Of a DNA stretch of 8,316 nucleotides, positions 1 through 6,130 are shown in pieces. The stretch's first letter is position 1. The number at the start of each line of letters is the position of its first letter. Origin of the DNA: an uncultured delta proteobacterium (lineage in GTDB: Bacteria > Myxococcota_A > Polyangia > Polyangiales > Polyangiaceae); NCBI GenBank assembly GCA_903893335.1, contig CAITLX010000625.1, positions 1-8,316 on the forward strand. The letters are read 5' to 3'. Below the pieces are notes generated by a model. It saw only the letters and a program-made list of their open reading frames with translations, was not told where the DNA came from and ran no database searches. The translations under genes were made by a program, and so were the position numbers.

Positions 1-557
1 CCGCCGAGCGCCAGCGAGATCGCGGGCGCCGCCGGCGCGCGCTCAGCGACACGCCGGCGCAGCGCCCCTGCCACCACGAGCGCGCGCGTCACCGCAACGA
101 CGACGAGAGCCCGCGCCGCCCCGGTGAGCGCAGCTCCGGCAACGCGCGGCGCCAGGCTGCGCGCGAGGATCGTTCGAGAGGCCTGCGCGACGCCCGTGGC
201 CCAGAGCCCGAGCGCGAGCCCGCCCACCGGCGCCAGAGCCGCGACGAGCCGGCGCCGCGCGTCCGTCACGCCGAGCAGGCGCAGCCACGCCCGCGGCGAC
301 CTCGCCTCGCCGGGGGTGAGCACGAGATCGCCGGCTGTGACCGCGGCGCCAACGACGAGCGCGAGCGGCGCGACGAGGCCCACGTCGGCGAGCAGGAGCG
401 CCACGAACGACGGCGCGTGGGTGCCGTCGGCGGCGTGCTGCGCGACGCGCGCGTCGACCGCGGCCACCGCGAGCCCCGCGAGCGAGGCGGCGCCGAGCGT
501 TCGCGCGAGGCGGCCGGAGAGGCGAGCGGCGGACGACGCGAACGAGGGGTGCGGCAC
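1..557 (-). CDS. Multi-pass membrane protein, N-terminal part (runs off left edge)
   Basis: An open frame begins at a GTG (557-555) and stays open to base 1, giving 185 residues of an incomplete protein. Its function is not recognised. Hydrophobic stretches lie at about residues 20-38, 51-76, 103-125 and 137-165, and another may begin near 178, so it is an integral inner-membrane protein. Short Arg-rich stretches (residues 85-104 and 167-173) flank the helices and probably face the cytoplasm. The start is supported by a strong AGGGGAG ribosome binding site 8 bases upstream, overlapping the xerC stop, so the gene is probably translated together with xerC as the last visible member of the operon. 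Some myxobacterial sulfatase-like enzymes have a membrane N-terminus of this general kind, but the catalytic part would lie outside the window. That idea is only a guess. Confidence 0.72.
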   Translation of the reverse strand, partial: MPHPSFASSAARLSGRLARTLGAASLAGLAVAAVDARVAQHAADGTHAPSFVALLLADVGLVAPLALVVGAAVTAGDLVLTPGEARSPRAWLRLLGVTDARRRLVAALAPVGGLALGLWATGVAQASRTILARSLAPRVAGAALTGAARALVVVAVTRALVVAGALRRRVAERAPAAPAISLALG

Positions 558-565
558 GGGCCGCT

Positions 566-572
566 CTCCCCT
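566..572 (-). promoter_or_regulatory. Strong Shine-Dalgarno sequence overlapping the xerC stop
   Basis: Read on the minus strand, AGGGGAG shares bases with the TAG stop of xerC and sits 8 bases before the GTG at 557. It fixes the start of the membrane protein gene and implies translational coupling to xerC. It is the clearest ribosome binding site in the window and contrasts with the SD-poor starts of several upstream genes. Confidence 0.75.
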
Positions 573-1533
573 AACCCGGCCCGGCGCGTTTCGCCAGCGG
601 GTGCGCCGCGTCGTAGGTGCGCTCGAGCTGCGTGAGCGAGACGTGCGTGTAGCGCTGCGTGGTGCCGAGGCTCGCGTGCCCGAGGATCTCCTGGATCGTG
701 CGCAGGTCGGCGCCGGCCTCGAGCAGGTGCGTCGCGCACGCGTGGCGCAGCGCGTGCGGGTGCAGGTCGGCTCGCCCCGCGCCGAGCGCGCCGTACCGGT
801 GCACGAGGGTCTGCACGCGGCGCACGCCGATGCGCGCGCCCTGCTTGTTGCGGAAGAGGGCCTGCGGGTCCGCCCCCTTCGCGGTCGCGGGGAGCGCGCT
901 GCGCGCCGCGAGCCAGGCCTCGATCGCCTCGCGCGCCTTCGAGCCCATCGGTACGACGCGCTCCTTGCTCCCCTTGCCGAGCACGCGCAGCGTGGACGCT
1001 CCGAAATCGATGTCGCCGAGGTCGAGGCCGACCAGCTCCGACACGCGCAGCCCGCTGCCGTAGAGCACCTCGAGCATCGCGCGGTCGCGCAGCCCCTCGG
1101 CGAGGCTGCCCGGCGAGGTCACGATCTCGGCGGCCACCTCGGGGCGCACGAGCGTGGGCAGCGGGCGCACCACCTTCGGCCGCGAGAGCGTCGCGGCGGG
1201 GTTCTTCTCGATCTCGCCGTGGCGCTCGAGCCACCGCATCCAGGCCCGCACGGCGGCGATCTTGCGCGCCACCGAGGCGGCCACCACCGTCCGCGCCAGC
1301 GTGCCCACCCAGCGACGCAGCAGGTACACGTCGAGATCGCGGGGCGACTCGACCTCGAGCTGCGCGTCGCGGACGAAGGCCACGAGCTGCGCCAGATCGC
1401 TCGCATAGGCGGCCACGGTGTTCGGCGACGCGCGCCGCTCGGTCGCGAGGTGCTCGCGGAACCGGTCGATCGAGGCCTCGAGCGGATCCACGCTCCCGTC
1501 GTAGCCGAGCCGCGCCTCGCGGAGCAATTTCAC
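571..1533 (-). CDS. xerC: Tyrosine recombinase XerC
   Basis: This 320-residue protein is a site-specific tyrosine recombinase that should act with XerD at the chromosomal dif site to resolve chromosome dimers. Residues 18-105 form the N-terminal SAM-like core-binding domain and about 125-305 the catalytic domain. All active-site residues are visible: Arg163 (GLRVSEL), Lys187 (GKGSKER), His260 and Arg263 (HALRH), His286 (LGHAS) and the nucleophile Tyr295 (QRYTH). Their spacing equals that of E. coli XerD. The C-terminal YDAAHPLAKR is typical of XerC, which argues against a phage integrase. The GTG at 1533 lies 22 bases after the preceding stop. A second in-frame GTG at 1491 would remove 14 poorly conserved residues, and neither has a convincing ribosome binding site. 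A longer reading from 1683 would overlap the previous gene by 128 bases and add non-conserved sequence. The gene is intact and sits inside a membrane-protein operon. Confidence 0.95.
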   Translation of the reverse strand: MKLLREARLGYDGSVDPLEASIDRFREHLATERRASPNTVAAYASDLAQLVAFVRDAQLEVESPRDLDVYLLRRWVGTLARTVVAASVARKIAAVRAWMRWLERHGEIEKNPAATLSRPKVVRPLPTLVRPEVAAEIVTSPGSLAEGLRDRAMLEVLYGSGLRVSELVGLDLGDIDFGASTLRVLGKGSKERVVPMGSKAREAIEAWLAARSALPATAKGADPQALFRNKQGARIGVRRVQTLVHRYGALGAGRADLHPHALRHACATHLLEAGADLRTIQEILGHASLGTTQRYTHVSLTQLERTYDAAHPLAKRAGPG

Positions 1534-1555
1534 GGCGCTTCGGGCGCGCCGAGGC

Positions 1556-2209
1556 TCAGACCCGCGCGAGCGCGCCGAGCCAGAGCGCGAACCCGGCCGC
1601 GGCCACGACCAGGGCCGGCCACGCGAGGCGCGCGCGCAGGGCCCCGCTTGCGTCGAAGCCTCGGCGCACGAACGCGAAGACACCGGCGACGCAGAGCAGG
1701 AGGCCCGCAGCGGCGTAGCCAGCGCGCGGGCCCGACGAGGCGGTCTCGTCGGCGAGCAGCGACGCGTAGAGCCGCTCGAGGTCCGCGGGCGAGCGGTCTC
1801 GCAGCGCCGTCGGAGGCGCCGCCGACGACGACAGGCGTGCCAGCGCCGCGTCTGCGCTCGCCCGCTCGGAGGCCGCCGGGTCGAGCCCCCAGCGCGTCGC
1901 GATCGCGGCCGACCTCGCCGCGCGCCAGGCGAACAGGGCCGTGTCGCGATCGCCGTGCGCCTCGGCGTCGGCCGCGACCGAGCGGAGTCGGTCGTACGCG
2001 CGCGCGACGTGCGCCGCGCCGGGCAGGTACGACCGAGCCGCGCGCCGCGCCTCGACGACGGCGCCCGTGACGTCTCCCCGTCGCAAGGCGTCGTCGCTCG
2101 CGACGAGCGAGGCTCGCCCCGTCGCCGTGACGCGCGCGGCGGCCGCGGCGAGCGCCACGAGCACGACGGCGGCGACGACCGGCGCGCCGTCGAGCCGCGG
2201 GAGCTTCAC
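1556..2209 (-). CDS. Hypothetical membrane protein with TPR-like helical middle
   Basis: This is a 217-residue protein of unknown function. It has a membrane helix at about residues 9-26, an Ala/Arg-rich helical region (33-125) and two membrane helices near the C-terminus (about 163-181 and 196-214). The helical region looks TPR-like, with DALRRGDVTGAVVEARRAAR (40-59) and a second similar stretch at about 82-102, but this is judged by eye. If the middle region lies outside the cytoplasm it could gather partners for the membrane complex. The GTG start overlaps the TGA of the ABC-2 permease gene by four bases (GTGA), a classical sign of translational coupling, so the two proteins probably work together. 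xerC follows after 22 bases. It could be an accessory subunit of the transporter, but no family was recognised. Confidence 0.8.
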   Translation of the reverse strand: MKLPRLDGAPVVAAVVLVALAAAAARVTATGRASLVASDDALRRGDVTGAVVEARRAARSYLPGAAHVARAYDRLRSVAADAEAHGDRDTALFAWRAARSAAIATRWGLDPAASERASADAALARLSSSAAPPTALRDRSPADLERLYASLLADETASSGPRAGYAAAGLLLCVAGVFAFVRRGFDASGALRARLAWPALVVAAAGFALWLGALARV

Positions 2210-3138
2210 AGGAAGTCTCGGCGACGGAAGATCCACGTGGCGAGCACGAGCAGCGCCGTGCACCACGCGAGCGACTGCGCCGAGGCCAGGCCGATGTGCG
2301 CCCACAGCGACGCGTCGGGCGTCTCGCCGGTGAGCAGCGGACGCGGCGGCACGTACACTTGCAGGTTCGGCACGACGCGCGCGAGCGCCTCGCCCATGCT
2401 CTTGATCGCCGTGCCGAAGAAGCGCGCCGGCAGGTGCGCGAGCGTGTCGGCGTCGCGCCCGACGAAGAAGAGTCCGAGGGTGAAGACGGCGGTGAGAAAC
2501 GGCGACGAGAACGAGGAGAACACCATCGTGATCGAGGTGATGATGCCGACCTCGAGCAGCGCGAGGATGCTCGAGCCGACGACGACGCGGCGCTCGTCCG
2601 GCGCGCCCGACGCGAGGAAGAACGCGACCACGAGCGCGACGGCGGTGCCCGGGATGAGCGCCCAGGTGCGCCAGCGCGGCACGCGCCACATCGCGATCCC
2701 GACGCAGGCGACGATGCCGAGCGCCGAGGGGACGACGACCGAGAGGCTGCGACCCCCGTGGCGCGCGAGGATGAAGAGCACCGCCGAGGCGTCGAGCGCG
2801 ATGAACACGCCGAGGGTGAGCAGGATGCCGAGGAACTTGCCGACGACGTACTCCTCGCGGGCGATGGGGCGCGCGAGGATGGGGAAGATCGTCTTCATCT
2901 CCAGCTCGCGGTAGAGCGAGGTGGCGCCGATGACGATCGCCACGACGATGGCGTAGAGCGAGATCGACGCGGCGCCGAGGTCGGACACGACGCGCGGAGC
3001 GTTCTTCAGGGCGAACTCGCCGACGACGATGGAGTAGAGCGCGGTCGCGAGCGCGAGCCCCGCGAGGCCGAGCAGGATGCGCGCGCGCACCGCTTCGCGG
3101 TACATGTTGAGCGCGATGACGCCGATTCGTCCGAGCAT
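2206..3138 (-). CDS. ABC-2 type transporter permease
   Basis: This 310-residue polytopic protein is the membrane subunit of an ABC-2 type (NosY/GldF-like) exporter. Hydrophobic segments lie at about residues 22-42, 59-77, 101-125, 132-150, 158-177, 188-226 (probably two helices) and 281-304. Between helices 2 and 3 is the family-typical YRELEMKTIFPILARPIAR (76-94), followed by EEYVVGKFLG. This is the coupling region that contacts the ATPase. VVPNLQVY (255-262) before the last helix is also typical, and the C-terminus ends in RRRDFL. The ATG at 3138 has no Shine-Dalgarno sequence, but an extended -10 element lies 9 bases upstream. It overlaps the next gene by four bases. The cognate ATPase gene is not adjacent in the window, which is unusual for this family. 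The substrate cannot be told from the sequence. Confidence 0.88.
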   Translation of the reverse strand: MLGRIGVIALNMYREAVRARILLGLAGLALATALYSIVVGEFALKNAPRVVSDLGAASISLYAIVVAIVIGATSLYRELEMKTIFPILARPIAREEYVVGKFLGILLTLGVFIALDASAVLFILARHGGRSLSVVVPSALGIVACVGIAMWRVPRWRTWALIPGTAVALVVAFFLASGAPDERRVVVGSSILALLEVGIITSITMVFSSFSSPFLTAVFTLGLFFVGRDADTLAHLPARFFGTAIKSMGEALARVVPNLQVYVPPRPLLTGETPDASLWAHIGLASAQSLAWCTALLVLATWIFRRRDFL

Positions 3139-3147
3139 GGCGGCCCG

Positions 3148-3176
3148 ACGATAGCATCGCCGACGCCTCCGGCGAA
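3148..3176 (-). promoter_or_regulatory. Possible extended -10 promoter before the ABC-2 permease
   Basis: On the minus strand TGC plus TATCGT (3156-3148) matches an extended -10 element (TGnTAtnnT, four of six in the hexamer), with a weak TTCGCC (3176-3171) 17 bases further upstream. Transcription would begin about 3 bases before the ATG at 3138, giving a nearly leaderless mRNA. The match was made by eye, and the gene could equally be read from the promoter upstream of 3846. Confidence 0.4.
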
Positions 3177-3183
3177 CCGCGCT

Positions 3184-3846
3184 TCAGCCGTCGTCGGGCG
3201 CGGCGGTGGCCGCCGCGACGCGCCCCTCGGCCTCGACCCAGCGCCGCACGTGGTCGGGCACCGAGAGCGCGAGGTCGCGCACCTTGTCCTCGAAGAGCCA
3301 GCGGACGATGCCCGGACCGAGGTCGAGCATGACGTCGACCTCGAGCAGCGTGCCCGAGCCCGAGGCCTCGACCCGGAACGCGCCGCGCGCGTCGGAGATG
3401 TCGTGCTCGAGCGCCGGGTCGAGCTGGAACCGGTAGACGACCCGCTCGTCGCCCAACGCCTCGCGGTGCACGCGCGCCGCGTAGCGCGCGTGGGCCACCG
3501 CCGTGCCCTGCTCGACGGTCACGACCGAGTCGCCGTCGCGCGTGATGCCCACCAGGCGGACCTGGCGCGCCTTGGGGAGGAAGCCGACGTACGATCCGAC
3601 GTCGTCGAGCGTCGCGACGACGCGCTCGGGCGGGGCATCGACCCAGACCCAGCTCGTTCCGCCGACGTAGCGATGGCCACCCTCGACCAGGGCGGCCGTC
3701 CGCACGAGCAGCGCGCCGTCGTGCAGCCGCGCAAGCTCGGCGTCGGAGAGGTCGGCCGCCCCCGCCCCTGCCGGCCCCGCGACGAGCCCGACCGCCGCGA
3801 CGGCCGGGGCCGCCACACGCCGCGCTGCACGCTTGAGCCTGCGCAT
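3184..3846 (-). CDS. Exported SRPBCC/START-like protein
   Basis: This 220-residue protein resembles the SRPBCC (polyketide cyclase/START-like, RatA-type) superfamily, small helix-grip folds that bind hydrophobic ligands. The N-terminus has basic residues (MRRLKRAARR), a hydrophobic Ala/Val stretch (11-28) and a likely cleavage site after GAGA at about residue 30, so it is probably exported. The fold pattern starts at about 64 with TSWVWVDAPPERVVATLDDV, the usual first strand plus helix, and continues through WVWVD, FLPKARQVRLVG (89-100), several beta strands, FRVEASGSGTLLEVDVML (157-174) and a long C-terminal helix (178-207). The ATG at 3846 has only a weak AGG 8 bases upstream. A promoter placed exactly for a leaderless start lies in front. 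The ligand is unknown. It heads the five-gene minus-strand unit, so a lipid or envelope role together with the ABC-2 permease is possible but inferred. Confidence 0.8.
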   Translation of the reverse strand: MRRLKRAARRVAAPAVAAVGLVAGPAGAGAADLSDAELARLHDGALLVRTAALVEGGHRYVGGTSWVWVDAPPERVVATLDDVGSYVGFLPKARQVRLVGITRDGDSVVTVEQGTAVAHARYAARVHREALGDERVVYRFQLDPALEHDISDARGAFRVEASGSGTLLEVDVMLDLGPGIVRWLFEDKVRDLALSVPDHVRRWVEAEGRVAAATAAPDDG

Positions 3847-3852
3847 CGGCTC

Positions 3853-3880
3853 AACCTAACCCTCGCGGGCCCGGTGGCAA
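3853..3880 (-). promoter_or_regulatory. Sigma-70-like promoter for the SRPBCC/permease/xerC unit
   Basis: On the minus strand TTGCCA (3880-3875, five of six to TTGACA) is followed after 16 bases by TAGGTT (3858-3853, a TAnnnT -10). Only six bases separate the -10 from the ATG at 3846, so the predicted transcript starts at the A of the start codon. This is the best promoter match in the window and would drive the five-gene operon. Confidence 0.55.
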
Positions 3881-3898
3881 GTTCGTGGACGCCCCCGG

Positions 3899-6046
3899 TC
3901 ACGGATCGACGACGCGCACGTCGAGGCTCCACGCCCCCGAACGCCCGGCGTAGCCGTCGATCTGGACCCAGTACGTCCCGGGAGCGAGCACCCGGTCGAG
4001 GAAGCTCGCCCCCTCGCCGAAGCCGAGCGAGCAGGCGCCGGCGACCGGCGTGCCGGGGCAGGTGTCGCCCAGACGAAGCTCGAGCAGCGTCACGTACGAC
4101 GAGCCGCTCATGTCGAAGAGCACGCGCGCGGTGTGGTCGAGCACCAGCGAGAGCATCTGGTCGGGCGCGCCGAGGGGCGCGCCTCCGCCGACGTCGCAGG
4201 CGCCGGGCCAGTCGGCGAGGGCTCGGCCGGTGTCCCCCTGGTAGAGCCCTCCGGAGGGGCCGATGGCGAGCGCGTCGGCGCAGCCGTCGGCGAACGCGAC
4301 CAGCGCGGGCACCTCCGCCGGACGAACCCACGCCGTCAGCGTGGCGTCGTTGCCGCGGGAGCTCTCGACGACCACGCGGTAGGCGCCCGCCGGCACGCCC
4401 CGCCGCGACGCCCGCACCGGCGACAGGCCGCCCGCGCCACACACGAGCCGATCGACCGGCCCGCGGCACGCCGGCAACGAGAGCTCCACGGCGCCTTGAT
4501 CGCCCGACGCGATCCGCTCGACGAGCAGCACGTCGCTCGGCTCGGCGAGGTCGAGCGCGTACGCCGCGTCGACCGCGCCGGTGAGGCAGGCGAGGTTCAC
4601 GTCGTCGGTGTGCGTCGAGAGCGCGACCGGCGTCTCGACCCCAGGCGCGAGCGCCGGCGCTCCCGCGCACGACTCGTCGGCGGCGGCGACCGTCGGAGGC
4701 GAGGTCACGACGAGCAGCTCGACGTGCGTCGGAGCCGTGGCCGCGACCGACACCGCGTAGCGCCCGGCAGGCAGCGCGCGAGCGAACAGCTCGACCGCCG
4801 CGTCCACGCCGCACGCGATCTCGTCGGACGCGAGCGCGCAGCCCGCGTCGCGCAGCGAGACCGAGGGCCAGCCGACTCCGTCGGTCGAGGTCGCGTAGAC
4901 GCGGACGTCGGCGACCGCCGCGAGGTCGAACGACCAGACGAGCTCGCCGGTGCTCGCCGAGCACGCGGTGGCCAGATCGCGCGCCGCGTCCACGATCTCG
5001 GCGTCGACGGCCGTTCCAGGCACGAGCGGCGCCGCGGTGCCGCACGTCTCGTTCGTGGGCGGCGCGCTCGGCGCCTCGTAGGCGACGCGCAGCGTGACGT
5101 TGCCCGCCCCCTCGGTGAGGACGCGCAGCGTGTGCGTCCCGGGCGAGAGCGAGCGCGCGCGCACGCGCGCGACGTTGGTGCCGGCGGGGCCGGGCTGGCT
5201 CGCGTCGCAGGCGCGCTCGGACGATGGGTCGGCGCACGCGTCGAGCACCGCCAGCGTCACGCGCCCCGCGCCGAACTCGGCGACGACGTCGACATCGACC
5301 GCCTCGACGCCGGCGACGACGATCGACGCGACGACGTCCCTGGCCTGGGCGGTGCTCGAGACGCAGCTCGCGCTGCCATCGAGGCGCGCGCCTGCGGTGG
5401 ACATCACGTACGAGCCGCTCCCCGAGATGACCAGGGGGTCGCCGCACCCGTCGTGCGCGGGAGGCGAACAGGGCGTCTCGTCGATCGCCGCGTCGCAGTC
5501 GTCGTCGCGGCCGTTGCCGCAGATCTCGGCGTGCAGGCTCGAGGCGGTCGGGTCGAGGTCGTCGCAGTCGTGGCCACCCGCGCAGTGTGCGTCGGGGTCG
5601 CCGTCGCCGTCGGCGTCGCGCGGCAGATGCGTGCAGCCGTGCGTCGCCTCGTCGCACGCGTCGACGGTGCAGGTGTCCCCGTCGGTGCAGGCGACCGGGA
5701 CGCCGGGGCGGCACCCGAGCCCGGGCACGCAGCGCTCCTCGCCGTCGCAGAACCGAGCGTTGGCGCACGCTGCGTGGTCGGGCACGTTGCGGCAACGGGC
5801 CACGGCCGCATCGCACGCGTCGAGGGTGCACGCGACCCCGTCGTCGCACTGCGCGTCGTCCAGGCATGGGGCGCCGCCGGAGGCCTCGGGGCCCGCGTCT
5901 TCGGCCGCGTCGCCGACGGCGCGCTCCGCGCTCGCATCGACCGATGGCGCCCCGCCGTCGCTCAGCAGGAAGGGGCTCGCGGCGTCGTGCCCGGAGCAAC
6001 CGAGGGTCGCCGCGGCGACCGCGACCGCGCAGGCGAGCCTCGTCAT
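3899..6046 (-). CDS. Secreted lipoprotein with MopE-like metal-binding motif and four 4-Cys repeats
   Basis: This 715-residue protein has a signal peptide and a possible lipobox (TLG-C17, with Thr instead of the usual Leu at -3), so it is probably exported and lipid-anchored. Residues 18-60 are a low-complexity Ala/Ser/Asp linker. Residues 61-140 hold 13 cysteines and two repeats of the CTxDxCD...C..(V/L)P type found in myxobacterial surface proteins. Residues 144-190 form a MopE-like putative metal-binding motif: an acidic DADGDGDPD loop, then HDCDDLDP and EICGNGRDDDCD ending in IDE. Residues 198-713 are four tandem beta-rich repeats that resemble PPC-type (pre-peptidase C-terminal) domains, each closing with a (L/V)xxG(T/R/A)(H/Y) strand. 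No protease or other enzyme motif is seen. A role as a surface or outer-membrane binding protein is inferred. The ATG at 6046 lacks a ribosome binding site, but a -10-like element stands 8 bases upstream. The gene is probably monocistronic or the first before the 3846 gene, 52 bases downstream. Confidence 0.85.
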   Translation of the reverse strand: MTRLACAVAVAAATLGCSGHDAASPFLLSDGGAPSVDASAERAVGDAAEDAGPEASGGAPCLDDAQCDDGVACTLDACDAAVARCRNVPDHAACANARFCDGEERCVPGLGCRPGVPVACTDGDTCTVDACDEATHGCTHLPRDADGDGDPDAHCAGGHDCDDLDPTASSLHAEICGNGRDDDCDAAIDETPCSPPAHDGCGDPLVISGSGSYVMSTAGARLDGSASCVSSTAQARDVVASIVVAGVEAVDVDVVAEFGAGRVTLAVLDACADPSSERACDASQPGPAGTNVARVRARSLSPGTHTLRVLTEGAGNVTLRVAYEAPSAPPTNETCGTAAPLVPGTAVDAEIVDAARDLATACSASTGELVWSFDLAAVADVRVYATSTDGVGWPSVSLRDAGCALASDEIACGVDAAVELFARALPAGRYAVSVAATAPTHVELLVVTSPPTVAAADESCAGAPALAPGVETPVALSTHTDDVNLACLTGAVDAAYALDLAEPSDVLLVERIASGDQGAVELSLPACRGPVDRLVCGAGGLSPVRASRRGVPAGAYRVVVESSRGNDATLTAWVRPAEVPALVAFADGCADALAIGPSGGLYQGDTGRALADWPGACDVGGGAPLGAPDQMLSLVLDHTARVLFDMSGSSYVTLLELRLGDTCPGTPVAGACSLGFGEGASFLDRVLAPGTYWVQIDGYAGRSGAWSLDVRVVDP

Positions 6047-6054
6047 GCGCGGCC

Positions 6055-6084
6055 AGCGTAGCAGCGACGCTCACGCTCTGGCAC
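6055..6084 (-). promoter_or_regulatory. Possible promoter of the lipoprotein gene
   Basis: On the minus strand GTGCCA (6084-6079, four of six to the -35) is followed after 18 bases by TACGCT (6060-6055), preceded by TGC as in extended -10 elements. Eight bases separate it from the ATG at 6046, so the mRNA would have about 2 leader bases. The -35 shares bases with the -10-like element of the opposite strand (6079-6087). Confidence 0.42.
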
Positions 6085-6087
6085 ACT
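6079..6087 (+). promoter_or_regulatory. Possible -10 element for the kinase-like gene
   Basis: TGG plus CACACT is a weak extended -10 element (three of six in the hexamer) with no recognisable -35 upstream. Transcription would begin around 6094, just before the ATG of an 11-codon reading frame at 6095. It is the only plus-strand candidate I see in the 80-base divergent region. Confidence 0.25.
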
Positions 6088-6094
6088 CGCGCCC

Positions 6095-6130
6095 ATGACG
6101 ACCTGCGCGACGAAGGGTGGGGTCGAGTGA
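6095..6130 (+). other. Candidate 11-codon leader ORF overlapping the next start
   Basis: An ATG at 6095 opens a frame of 11 codons (MTTCATKGGVE) whose TGA overlaps the GTG start at 6127 as GTGA. The mini-frame contains the ribosome binding site of the main gene. Translation of it could couple to, or control, initiation at 6127. With so few codons, chance is a serious alternative. Confidence 0.25.
6113..6122 (+). promoter_or_regulatory. Shine-Dalgarno sequence for the kinase-like gene
   Basis: AAGGGTGGGG is a purine-rich stretch whose AAGGG core ends 9 bases before the GTG at 6127. It supports that GTG as the start. Further upstream in the same frame there is no plausible ATG or GTG close by. 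Confidence 0.55.

Noticed and set aside
571..1533. XerC as a phage or integron integrase marking a mobile element
   Set aside because: The C-terminal YDAAHP motif and overall length fit housekeeping XerC, and no att-like repeats, tRNA or phage genes are in the window.
124..2070. Open plus-strand frame of 648 codons opposite xerC and its neighbours
   Set aside because: Arg/Ala-rich translation without any domain, lying antisense to a certain xerC gene and across gene boundaries; expected from the very high GC content.
1556..3157. Minus-strand reading of the small membrane protein extended upstream to an ATG at 3157
   Set aside because: The added 316 residues are an Arg/His-rich shadow of the ABC-2 permease; only the part after the GTG at 2209 looks like a protein.
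3159..3174. Short inverted repeat CGCCG...CGGCG between the SRPBCC and permease genes, as a terminator
   Set aside because: Only five base pairs with no T-run, between genes probably read together, so a chance match in GC-rich DNA.
2296..4584. Open plus-strand frame of 762 codons, extremely rich in Arg, Asp and Glu
   Set aside because: It crosses three convincing minus-strand genes and two intergenic gaps, and its charged composition is the mirror of their codon bias.
6079..6094. TGGCAC at 6079 as a sigma-54 (-24/-12) promoter
   Set aside because: The -12 part reads CGCC where TTGC is expected, so the essential GC is not at the right spacing.
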